A stretch of 5,023 nt of DNA from Deltaproteobacteria bacterium (GCA_012514925.1 JAAYZI010000105.1:1-5023), one strand, 5' to 3'. Counted from the stretch's first letter, positions 1-5,023 are shown. Notes: generated by a model not told the origin, from the sequence alone. Translations and numbers: made by a program.

Positions 1-177
1 AAGAGCATTAACGCTGGCAGTCAATTTTTTTGGCTAGACCGCGGTAAAGATAGCATTAATACTAAGGACACTCCGGAGCTTTTCAGTACAGGTTCAAAAG
101 CCACCCAAGAACCGCCCCAACCATCTGAAACTGCAGAGGATATTACAGATGATACTCTGGAGGAGGATCAGTCTTAG
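1..177 (+). CDS. 3' end of an unidentified gene with an acidic C-terminal tail
   Basis: Frame 1 is open from the first base to a TAG at 175-177, giving the last 58 residues of a protein whose start lies to the left of the window. The visible part begins with a short aromatic stretch (SQFFWLDRG, residues 7-15). It then becomes polar and disordered-looking: QEPPQPSE around residues 36-43, then an acidic tail with 8 Asp/Glu among the last 16 residues. The segment PELFSTGSKATQEP loosely recalls the F-x-x-G-T-x-P-x-E region near the C-terminus of class A penicillin-binding proteins. That resemblance is too weak to name the gene. The stop overlaps the stop of the convergent subtilase by 4 bp, so no intrinsic terminator fits between the two genes. 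That the frame is coding is likely, because it is open up to a neat convergent stop, but it is short and unidentified. Confidence 0.6.
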   Translation, partial: KSINAGSQFFWLDRGKDSINTKDTPELFSTGSKATQEPPQPSETAEDITDDTLEEDQS

Positions 178-2543
178 AAGCCTCCAACTAAGCTCGCCTG
201 CAGCGCCTCGCAATGCCGCTCAAATGTGCGAGGAGATAATCGCTTTGGGGCATTTTTTACGCGGCGCATTATCTTATAGTTGGGCTGAATTCTTAAGGTG
301 CGCCGGCCTCCAACTGAGCTCTCAAATGCCACCGTGATGTAGCGTCTTCCAACTTTGGGAAGAACGCCATCCAGTGAGGCATGGCCGTCAAACATGCTGA
401 CTGGTACCACCCCCGGACACTTCCTATTGTTCAAAGAAGCTTTCAGGCTAAGTTCCCCAGTTCCGGATCCATGCAATCTTATGGCTAGCGGGCGTCCTGG
501 CATGGCGCGACCCAATTCTTTCTGATTTCTTCCAATGCCCACGGCTTCTAAACGCGCCACACTCAGGTTCCCTTCATTAGGGTTGCAGGTTGGTGAGAAC
601 CGAACTGCTAACTTATCCCGAATGGCAGCGTCATTTGCCGCAAAGGTGACAACACTAGCATCACTCTGGCCCGCGAGTCCGATTGTGGCTTTCCGCTGCA
701 CAGCCTGCTCGAGGGTGGTGTTGGGGATGGAAATATGGGTCTCAATTGTGCCAGTTTTAAAGAGGCTAAGCCGTATTTCTACGTCGCCGTGTCCCTCATA
801 GCCAAAAACCTTAGCCAGCCAGTATATAGTTACAGAAGATTTTGAAGCTGAGACCCGCACCCCATAGGGGTCTATGGTGGCGCTTAGGTCGGTATGCAGC
901 GCCGCGATGGAATTTCCTGGCGCTCTGCTGTCATTTGCAAAGTCCATACGATTAGGGGCTGCCTGGGTGTAGACCACTCCGTTTGGTGAAATAAAGATCG
1001 CGGAGATCTGCTTCCCATGGAAGGGGAATAAAAAAGGCAGCATGTAGCGGTGATAATCCAGTTCGTCTGCCTGGAGCACGATCCTAGCCGTATCGGCGCT
1101 GTAGTCCGGATTAAACGCCACAGTCTCAGCCGTATACTTGCAGGGTTCAGGGATGACGGGCGGCACCGGTACAGGAACGGTTTGTTTTTTTAACATACGA
1201 CCCAGATTTAGCTTTCGGCCGGTACGGACCTTTTGCTGTAGCGCATTTACCGGCACGCCGCTGTCATACAGGCGCCCAATCAGGGCGGCGTTGTCAAGCC
1301 TGGGTTCTGCTGCACTTAAGATCGCTAAAGCACCAGTCACGTGAGGCGCTGCCATCGAGGTCCCAGAGAGGCTCTGGTAAACACCGCCGGGAAAAGTGCT
1401 AAGGATTGAAACCCCCGGAGCGGCTAAGTCCACAGAGCTGGCCCCATAGTTTGAAAAATCCGCTAAGCGTTGGTTACGCCCCAAGGCCGCTACGGAGACG
1501 ACATTGGGGAGGTCGTAACTAGAAGGGTACGCAGCGCTTTGGTCGTTATTATTCCCCTCATTTCCGGCCGCGGCTACAAAGATCACTCCAGCCTCATGGG
1601 CACGTTTAATAGCGTTGTACAGAGCCTGCGAGTACCCTCCCCCACCCCAAGAATTGTTACTTAGGCGCACATTTACGCCGCTCTCTTTCATTTTGGTAAC
1701 ATAATTTATGGCGTTAATCGCGTTAGCTAAGCTTCCGGAACCATCGGCGTTTAAGAATTTAGCGGCCATGATGCGCACTCGCCAGTTGATCCCGGTTACT
1801 CCGATGGCGTTATTTCCTGAGGCACCAATGGTTCCCGCCACATGGGTGCCGTGGCCGTTATCATCCATACAGTCTCTTGATCCTGAAAATGAAGCGCCAT
1901 GGTAGTCGTCAATATAGCCGTTGTTGTCGTCGTCAATCCCGTTACCAGGAATCTCTCCGTGGTTAATCCACATATTGGCACGGAGATCAGGATGAGTGAA
2001 GTCAACGCCGGTATCAATTACGGCTACCACTACGTCTTCAGACCCCTGATTGATATCCCATGCTGTTGGAGCATCAATTCCCGTCTCGGCGCTTAGACCC
2101 CAGAGCATGTCCCAGTGGGTATCATTCGGAGTGGCCGTCGCGTGTAGCTCAAAGTTCGGAGAACAAGACTTAGCGCGACCACTGAGGATGATGCGTTCGC
2201 AGAAATCATCGGATGGGTCAAGCGGAACCGACTGCCGCCGATCCAGCGCCCCTAGAAGCCGCTGAGAGCTCACTGGCGCTACAACCTGAGCGGTCTCACC
2301 TAGCTGGTCCAGCACCACAAACTTATCTTCCGCCAAACCTCCGCTAAACGTTAAGGATCGCGCACTACCTGGCACATCGGCAGTTTCGATCACGTATTCA
2401 CCCGGAAAAACTCGGATCTCGGACCTCGGCTGAGGCGCAGCCCAGCTGGCAAGAGGTACAAGGAAAAAACCGGTTATTAGAAGAAGATAAAAACGATTGG
2501 AGAACAAATTGTTAACGCCAGAACACAACCTACTGCAATACAT
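174..2543 (-). CDS. secreted S8 subtilisin-like serine protease with C-terminal beta-rich domains
   Basis: This is a 789-aa secreted endopeptidase of the subtilase (S8) family. In order it shows: a signal peptide (hydrophobic core about residues 18-32, likely cleavage after ASWA at 35); a prodomain-like segment to about 135, beginning with a PGEYVIET motif; and the catalytic domain at about 147-448. Asp177 lies in VIDTGVDFTHPDL, His231 in GHGTHVAGT, the oxyanion Asn328 in AAAGNEG and Ser396 in GTSMAAPHVTG, so the protease should be active. An Asp-rich loop, GIDDDNNGYIDD (about 202-213), resembles calcium-binding inserts of bacterial subtilases. A Pro/Val linker (about 457-467) leads to a domain at about 468-653 with a nidogen-like pattern (LPFLFPFHGK, ISPNGVVYT, NSIAAL, TIGLAG). 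The last ~135 residues are not recognised. The ATG at 2543 is chosen over an in-frame GTG at 2564 because GGGGAG lies 7 nt upstream and the signal peptide is better placed. The substrate is unknown. Confidence 0.95.
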   Translation of the reverse strand: MYCSRLCSGVNNLFSNRFYLLLITGFFLVPLASWAAPQPRSEIRVFPGEYVIETADVPGSARSLTFSGGLAEDKFVVLDQLGETAQVVAPVSSQRLLGALDRRQSVPLDPSDDFCERIILSGRAKSCSPNFELHATATPNDTHWDMLWGLSAETGIDAPTAWDINQGSEDVVVAVIDTGVDFTHPDLRANMWINHGEIPGNGIDDDNNGYIDDYHGASFSGSRDCMDDNGHGTHVAGTIGASGNNAIGVTGINWRVRIMAAKFLNADGSGSLANAINAINYVTKMKESGVNVRLSNNSWGGGGYSQALYNAIKRAHEAGVIFVAAAGNEGNNNDQSAAYPSSYDLPNVVSVAALGRNQRLADFSNYGASSVDLAAPGVSILSTFPGGVYQSLSGTSMAAPHVTGALAILSAAEPRLDNAALIGRLYDSGVPVNALQQKVRTGRKLNLGRMLKKQTVPVPVPPVIPEPCKYTAETVAFNPDYSADTARIVLQADELDYHRYMLPFLFPFHGKQISAIFISPNGVVYTQAAPNRMDFANDSRAPGNSIAALHTDLSATIDPYGVRVSASKSSVTIYWLAKVFGYEGHGDVEIRLSLFKTGTIETHISIPNTTLEQAVQRKATIGLAGQSDASVVTFAANDAAIRDKLAVRFSPTCNPNEGNLSVARLEAVGIGRNQKELGRAMPGRPLAIRLHGSGTGELSLKASLNNRKCPGVVPVSMFDGHASLDGVLPKVGRRYITVAFESSVGGRRTLRIQPNYKIMRRVKNAPKRLSPRTFERHCEALQASLVGGF

Positions 2544-2550
2544 CCTACCA

Positions 2551-2556
2551 CTCCCC
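2551..2556 (-). promoter_or_regulatory. ribosome binding site of the subtilase gene
   Basis: On the minus strand GGGGAG lies 7 nt upstream of the ATG at 2543, which is close to ideal Shine-Dalgarno geometry. It falls inside the extra 7 codons that the alternative GTG start at 2564 would add, so it favours the ATG. The GTG has a poorer AAGGGG about 8 nt upstream and cannot be fully excluded. Confidence 0.65.
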
Positions 2557-2763
2557 TGTGCCACACGATTACCGCCCCTTTCTTGGGACCGGTGACCGGA
2601 TATCTCGCCAGGTTCCTACTACGCCGGGCCGTCTGCATGCATCAGAACCTACTCGCGGCGGAACTTGGTAAAATATCCAACCTAGAGAAGTGGGTCGTAG
2701 TTTTTTTCAAATTACATTACGTTTGGCGCCTAAATTTTATCCTGGCTCTTTGAATATGTTGCA

Positions 2764-2793
2764 TTCCCCAACCTATTGAATTGGCAGGGGGAA
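2764..2793. repeat. short inverted repeat in the intergenic region
   Basis: TTCCCC and GGGGAA form 6-bp arms around an 18-nt loop. Nested CCAA and TTGG offer an alternative inner stem. It lies 84 bp downstream of the lipoprotein stop codon in the direction of that gene. No T-run follows on the minus strand, so it does not qualify as a classic intrinsic terminator. It may be a weak structural element at the 3' end of that transcript or chance. Confidence 0.3.
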
Positions 2794-2876
2794 ATTGTGA
2801 TAGGGCATGTCCGGGTGGCGTGAAAATACGTAAAAGCGCTTACTTCTGCCTGTGCCGGTACCTGAGTCTTGCCCGC

Positions 2877-3350
2877 CTACCGCTCTAACAGTGAGACTTC
2901 CAGGGTGCCATCGCGTAAAAAACGCGCAAGGTTTCTGGCATTTCTTTCTGCAAAATCAGGCTGAGCCTTAGAGCTAAGCGGAAGGCACTTAACCTGATAG
3001 CGCATGCCGCCCTTCTCGGGGGCACGCTTAATGCAGTAGCGATAGGCCGGATTACGCTGCGAGCCGGAGCAAATATGATTCTCCTTGTCACGCGAACCGG
3101 GGACAGCCTCTTCTTCAAGATAGAGAGAGAAAAAGGACTTTGCGCGCTGCCACACCGCAGAGTCATTTTGAAACTTTATCACGAATTCAAGGGGCGTGGC
3201 TTCAACCTCAGCCAGAGCCTGATCCTTTACCGAAACGCGCTCAATTTCCAAGGCTTTCGATGATGGGCCTGCACCCATGCTGCAGGAGCAAAAAACCGCC
3301 AAGGCACATAAGGCAAAGACCTTAAATATTAAGGATTGTGTCATTTTCAT
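2877..3350 (-). CDS. small cysteine-containing probable lipoprotein, function unknown
   Basis: This 157-aa protein is not recognised as a member of a named family. Its N-terminus is typical of export: Lys2 and Lys10, a hydrophobic core (about 7-20), then FCSC at 20-23. Either Cys21 or Cys23 could be the lipidated cysteine; both match the lipobox imperfectly, but the Ser/Gly-rich sequence that follows (SMGAGPSS) supports lipoprotein export. The mature part is charged and soluble-looking. It has a VWQRAKSFFSLYLEEE segment (about 66-81), three further cysteines (94, 106, 122) and a C-terminal FAERNARNLARFLRDG helix-like stretch. The start at 3350 is preferred: it overlaps the Fe-S carrier's TGA as ATGA and has GGGAG 9 nt upstream. 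An in-frame ATG at 3374 would add 8 residues without a ribosome site, and the ATGs at 3356 and 3344 have poorer spacing. It is probably expressed by translational coupling with the carrier gene. Confidence 0.8.
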   Translation of the reverse strand: MKMTQSLIFKVFALCALAVFCSCSMGAGPSSKALEIERVSVKDQALAEVEATPLEFVIKFQNDSAVWQRAKSFFSLYLEEEAVPGSRDKENHICSGSQRNPAYRYCIKRAPEKGGMRYQVKCLPLSSKAQPDFAERNARNLARFLRDGTLEVSLLER

Positions 3351-3706
3351 ACCCATGAGCTCCCACAACTGCAAGTTCTACGTCTCGGATTAGGGTTATC
3401 AAACTTAAAACCGCTACCATTTTCGTCATCAAGAAAATCGATCACGGTGCCGCGCAAATAACCTCCGCTGATGGGGTCAATTAAAACTGAAAGCCCCTCA
3501 AACGTAATCACGGTATCGTCAGCACGCGGCGCCTTATCAAAATCGAGATTATACTGGTACCCCGAACACCCCCCTCCGCTAATCGACACGCGCAGAAAAT
3601 CCCCCGCGCTACCATCCTTCACAATCGCATCCCTAGCCGCCCGCACGGCAGCTTCTGTCAAGGTTATCGGAGCGTCGTTTTCAGAAACTTTCACATCACG
3701 GTCCAT
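3347..3706 (-). CDS. erpA: A-type iron-sulfur cluster carrier (HesB/IscA/ErpA family)
   Basis: This 119-aa protein is a full-length A-type carrier, the cytoplasmic family that takes Fe-S clusters from the ISC or SUF scaffold and delivers them to apo-enzymes. The three cluster-ligating cysteines are all present: Cys47 in SGGGCSGYQYNLDF, and Cys112 and Cys114 in the C-terminal TCSCGSSW. Family landmarks also include LIDPISGGYLRG (about 75-86) and GFKFDNPNP (about 99-107). The GGGCSGYQY and CxCGSSW forms are nearer ErpA than IscA, so the symbol is given on motif similarity only; IscA2 or SufA naming is possible. The ATG at 3706 is the first usable start, because an in-frame TAA sits 9 nt upstream; no good Shine-Dalgarno precedes it. 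It is the first gene of a two-gene unit with the lipoprotein gene, overlapping by 4 bp. No isc or suf neighbour is in the window. Confidence 0.94.
   Translation of the reverse strand: MDRDVKVSENDAPITLTEAAVRAARDAIVKDGSAGDFLRVSISGGGCSGYQYNLDFDKAPRADDTVITFEGLSVLIDPISGGYLRGTVIDFLDDENGSGFKFDNPNPRRRTCSCGSSWV
3360..3364 (-). promoter_or_regulatory. ribosome binding site of the lipoprotein gene, inside the Fe-S carrier gene
   Basis: Minus-strand GGGAG lies within the last codons of the Fe-S carrier gene, 9 nt before the ATG at 3350. Spacing to the other in-frame ATGs is 3 nt (3356) or 15 nt (3344), so this site decides for 3350, the start that makes the ATGA overlap. Confidence 0.55.
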
Positions 3707-3881
3707 AGCGGTTTACCATCAAAGTCCAGCCTACAGAGTAAAGCAGAAAGGTTAAAGCTTGCGCAAGTGTAGTTAGCTCCGTCCTGGAAATTCCCGATTC
3801 TGCAGGGTTTTTTGGGGAACCCTCTCCGTATCCCCCCAATTCCTCTTATGTTTTCGTGTCATTCTCCCGACTTACTCATCT
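3707..3881. promoter_or_regulatory. divergent intergenic region (Fe-S carrier / metallopeptidase), promoters not resolved
   Basis: These 175 bases lie between divergent start codons and must carry promoters for both directions. Leftward, TTGCGC and TTTACT about 18 nt apart on the minus strand are a weak promoter-like pair upstream of the Fe-S carrier. Rightward, TATGTT at 3848-3853 is -10-like without a clear -35. A perfect 10-bp palindrome, CTTGCGCAAG (3758-3767), overlaps the leftward candidate and could be an operator. A hairpin AGGGTT/AACCCT (3804-3823) can compete with TTGGGG/CCCCAA (3812-3839) in a rightward transcript. Neither gene has an obvious Shine-Dalgarno sequence. Confidence 0.35.
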
Positions 3882-4754
3882 ATGGGGTTTGATCGCAGAG
3901 TCAATAACAAAACCGCAGTGTGCATGCTGGTTTGGTTTGCGCTCCTCTTCTTCGGATTCTTCGGAATTGGATCAGGAGCGGAATGGGCAGCAGCAGAGCA
4001 GAGAGCCAGCTACGACGCTTTAAAAAGGCAGGGGAATAATGCGTTTTCCTTGCGAGAGCTCCACTCCGTCCCTGTTACTTTGCCGAACGACACGCAGGTT
4101 ATCTTAATAGCGCCTACAGCCTGGCGAGGGCTTAACCACACCCTGGCTGAATTGATAAAGAGCGAGCACGCGCATTTCAGCCATCTCCTGGGACCGATAC
4201 CCCAATTTGACCTTACAGTGATGCTCATGGAAGAGGAGGCCTTCTTTAAACTCACGCGCGCGCCAAGATGGACTAATGCACTTTACTTCAAAGGACGCAT
4301 TACTATCCCGCTTGCGGCCAAGGGAGAGCTTGATCAAACCAACCTTATGCGTGCCGTTAAACATGAATTTGCCCACGCGGTCATAAACGCATTTTCGAGA
4401 GGTCGCTGCCCGGGATGGCTAGATGAGGGGCTGGCGCAATGGGCGGAGGGTCCAGAGAATCCGGCTCTACGCCCCGCACTGGCGCAGTGGCTGAAATCTC
4501 GTGGCCCTGTGCCGCTTAATCTGTTGCAGGGAGGATTCACCAAGCTGGATTTGGCAATGGTACCCGCCGCATACGCGCAGTCGTTATTTATTACTAAATT
4601 GATTATCAGATCTTTCGGCTTTAAAGTTATAAGCAAATACCTTGAAGAACTTCGTAGAGAAGCAGATCAATCAATCGCATTCAAAAAAAGCTTCGGCTTC
4701 AACGAGCAACACTTCGAAAGAATGGCAGGGTTGGCGTTATCTGACTGGCGGTAA
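3882..4754 (+). CDS. exported or membrane-anchored gluzincin-type zinc metallopeptidase (peptidase MA-like)
   Basis: This 290-aa protein is a predicted zinc-dependent peptidase of the MA clan. An N-terminal hydrophobic segment (about 14-30, CMLVWFALLFFGFFGIG) is either a signal peptide, with possible cleavage around WAAAEQ (35-40), or a membrane anchor; the catalytic part would lie outside the cytoplasm. The active site is intact: HEFAH at 161-165 (His161 and His165 as zinc ligands, Glu162 catalytic) and, 17 residues on, GWLDEGLAQW with Glu182 as the probable third ligand. The following YAQSLFITKLIIRSFG (231-246) is typical of this family, as is a Trp-Arg ending. The domain is short and has no visible accessory region. 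The ATG at 3882 is the first in the open frame and has no clear ribosome site; an ATG at 3924 would cut into the hydrophobic segment. Substrate and partners are unknown. It is transcribed divergently from the Fe-S carrier pair. Confidence 0.88.
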   Translation: MGFDRRVNNKTAVCMLVWFALLFFGFFGIGSGAEWAAAEQRASYDALKRQGNNAFSLRELHSVPVTLPNDTQVILIAPTAWRGLNHTLAELIKSEHAHFSHLLGPIPQFDLTVMLMEEEAFFKLTRAPRWTNALYFKGRITIPLAAKGELDQTNLMRAVKHEFAHAVINAFSRGRCPGWLDEGLAQWAEGPENPALRPALAQWLKSRGPVPLNLLQGGFTKLDLAMVPAAYAQSLFITKLIIRSFGFKVISKYLEELRREADQSIAFKKSFGFNEQHFERMAGLALSDWR

Positions 4755-4776
4755 CTGTTAACTGTTCACACGAACA
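4753..4776 (+). repeat. tandem heptamer and small hairpin at the metallopeptidase stop
   Basis: AACTGTT occurs twice in tandem (4753-4759 and 4760-4766), starting inside the TAA stop codon. The second copy runs into TGTTC-ACAC-GAACA (4763-4776), a perfect 5-bp stem with a 4-nt loop. The next palindrome starts immediately after. Together they may shape the 3' end of the metallopeptidase mRNA. No strong U-run follows the small hairpin, so a terminator is not claimed for it. Confidence 0.35.
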
Positions 4777-4778
4777 TT

Positions 4779-4806
4779 ACTTTCTCCAGAGAAAGTAAAT
4801 TTATAT
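4779..4806. repeat. 28-bp direct repeat, copy 1, containing a perfect palindrome
   Basis: This is identical to 4996-5023 over 28 bp. It consists of ACTTTCTC, CA and GAGAAAGT (a perfect 8+2+8 palindrome), followed by AAATTTATAT. In this copy the flanking bases extend the symmetry to 10-bp arms (4777-4798). The match does not extend one base to the left (T here, C at copy 2). It starts 24 bp after the metallopeptidase stop. In RNA it would give a 9-bp AU-rich stem with a CCAG loop followed by an AU-rich tail, so it could act as a weak terminator as well as a repeated site. Confidence 0.9.
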
Positions 4807-4814
4807 AAAACGTA

Positions 4815-4838
4815 AGGTCATCCAATCTGGTACGACCT
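4815..4838. repeat. small stem-loop between the 28-bp repeats
   Basis: AGGTC (4815-4819) and GACCT (4834-4838) are complementary around a 14-nt loop. The loop has an inner CCA-ATC-TGG mini-stem (4822-4830). It is weak on its own but lies within the same repeat-flanked unit as the long palindrome and next to it. Confidence 0.35.
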
Positions 4839-4846
4839 AATATTGG

Positions 4847-4929
4847 CCTTGTCGCATATACTTATCTCGCGCAAGGGATTGGCAAATTAAACTAGTGCGC
4901 TACGCGCGAGACATGTATATGTGACAAGG
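4847..4929. repeat. long imperfect inverted repeat (26-bp arms, 31-nt loop)
   Basis: The arm at 4847-4872 (starts CCTTGTCGCATATAC, ends TCTCGCGC) is complementary to 4904-4929 (starts GCGCGAGA, ends ATGTGACAAGG). Of 26 positions, 23 are Watson-Crick pairs. One more is a G-U pair in RNA (4854/4922), and there are two mismatches (4862/4914 and 4864/4912). With a one-base bulge the outer flanks TATTGG and TTTAATA can add about four more pairs plus G-U pairs. The loop (4873-4903) is AT-rich in its middle. It would be a strong hairpin in RNA or in single-stranded DNA. Confidence 0.85.
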
Positions 4930-4953
4930 TTTAATAAAAGCCCAGGTTAGCAA

Positions 4954-4972
4954 AGCCCTTCTGGCGAAGGCT
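4954..4972. repeat. short hairpin right of the long palindrome
   Basis: AGCCCTTC and GAAGGCT pair with one bulged C around a TGGC loop, giving about 7 base pairs. No T-run follows, so it is not an intrinsic terminator. It lies in the same unit, 24 bp before the second 28-bp repeat is approached from the left. Confidence 0.4.
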
Positions 4973-4995
4973 GACGGTAGCGCGGAATTAATTTC

Positions 4996-5023
4996 ACTTT
5001 CTCCAGAGAAAGTAAATTTATAT
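4996..5023. repeat. 28-bp direct repeat, copy 2, running to the window edge
   Basis: This is identical to 4779-4806, giving a repeat period of 217 bp. The perfect palindrome here is 4996-5013 (8+2+8), followed by AAATTTATAT. The match is cut off only by the end of the window, so the true length of the repeat is unknown and may be greater than 28 bp. Confidence 0.9.

Larger units (their letters stand above)
2544..2876. other. intergenic region with no convincing gene
   Basis: These 333 bases separate the start of the subtilase from the end of the lipoprotein gene, both on the minus strand. They must therefore hold the subtilase promoter and the end of the upstream transcript. No strong -35/-10 pair is evident; a minus-strand TATTTT near 2670 is the best -10-like hexamer but has no good partner. 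Visible structure: ACCGG repeated on either side of TG (2588-2599); AGGTTC and GAACCT arms around 2610-2649; the palindrome TGCATGCA; a run of seven T (2700-2707 region), which is an A run on the strand of the flanking genes; an inverted repeat at 2764-2793; and the palindrome AAGCGCTT near 2834-2841. A plus-strand frame at 2592-2753 was considered and rejected. Confidence 0.6.
4807..4995. other. 189-bp non-coding, palindrome-rich segment bounded by the 28-bp repeats
   Basis: No frame of useful length is seen on either strand: short starts such as the ATG at 4913 hit stops within a few codons. The segment is made mostly of inverted repeats: a small stem-loop (4815-4838), a long imperfect palindrome (4847-4929) and a hairpin (4954-4972). 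It looks unlike the compact coding sequence to its left. A structured RNA, a miniature mobile element or a repeated chromosomal site would all fit. No known class is recognised. Confidence 0.55.

Noticed and set aside
206..233. Terminator hairpin for the leftmost plus-strand gene (CCTCGCA and TGCGAGG).
   Set aside because: The 7-bp stem has a 14-nt loop, no T-run follows, and it lies inside subtilase coding sequence.
149..337. Plus-strand frame antisense to the end of the subtilase.
   Set aside because: It is a shadow of the strongly supported subtilase frame, with no ribosome site or family resemblance. The same applies to the other frames opposite the subtilase, the lipoprotein and the Fe-S carrier.
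2592..2753. A plus-strand frame starting at GTG (or ATG at 2637) encoding 53 (or 38) residues with a hydrophobic aromatic C-terminal half.
   Set aside because: It has no good ribosome binding site, lies opposite the likely subtilase promoter and runs through a T-rich stretch that accounts for the hydrophobic residues. It is too short to support as a gene.
4763..4776. LexA (SOS) box at TGTTC-ACAC-GAACA.
   Set aside because: The half-sites are in the opposite order to the GAAC-N4-GTTC Gram-positive box, and the site lies after a stop codon, not upstream of a gene.
4753..4995. Integron gene cassette with an attC site after the metallopeptidase.
   Set aside because: A palindromic site after a stop codon suggested it, but correctly placed RYYYAAC and GTTRRRY core motifs were not found.
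4779..5023. CRISPR array (two 28-bp palindromic repeats).
   Set aside because: The repeat length and partial palindrome are CRISPR-like, but the interval is 189 bp, filled with its own inverted repeats, and no cas gene is present.

Overview
The window looks like a compact piece of a bacterial chromosome with moderate GC content. It has four complete genes, the 3' end of a fifth, and a non-coding, repeat-bearing right end. Signal peptides, a predicted lipoprotein, a secreted subtilase with a long C-terminal extension and an ErpA-type iron-sulfur carrier suggest a Gram-negative bacterium. A proteobacterial or 'deltaproteobacterial/Bdellovibrionota-like' lineage is plausible, but this rests on general gene character and nothing here fixes the taxon.

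Layout: (i) 1-177 (+) is the 3' end of an unidentified gene whose product ends in a strongly acidic tail. Its stop codon overlaps the stop of the convergent gene. (ii) 174-2543 (-) is a secreted S8 subtilisin-like protease of 789 aa. It has a signal peptide, a prodomain-like segment, an intact Asp/His/Asn/Ser catalytic set, a proline-rich linker, a beta-rich nidogen-like domain and a C-terminal domain not recognised. (iii) 2544-2876 is a gap with small inverted repeats and no convincing gene. (iv) 3347-3706 (-) is an A-type Fe-S carrier closest to ErpA, and 2877-3350 (-) is a small cysteine-containing probable lipoprotein. The two overlap by ATGA and appear to form a translationally coupled pair. 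(v) 3707-3881 is a divergent intergenic region with a perfect 10-bp palindrome and two competing hairpins. (vi) 3882-4754 (+) is a signal- or anchor-bearing gluzincin metallopeptidase with HEFAH and GWLDEG motifs. (vii) 4755-5023 is non-coding and structured. Two identical 28-bp repeats, each with a perfect 8+2+8 palindrome, flank 189 bp that contains a 26-bp-arm imperfect inverted repeat and smaller hairpins. The second copy ends exactly at the window edge.

Three of the four complete genes (the subtilase, the lipoprotein and the metallopeptidase) are predicted to act in or beyond the envelope. The fourth, the Fe-S carrier, is cytoplasmic housekeeping. No shared pathway is evident. The least explained part of the window is the repeat-flanked palindromic unit at the right end. 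It could be a small non-autonomous element, a repeated structured RNA or site, or one unit of a tandem array running past the edge.
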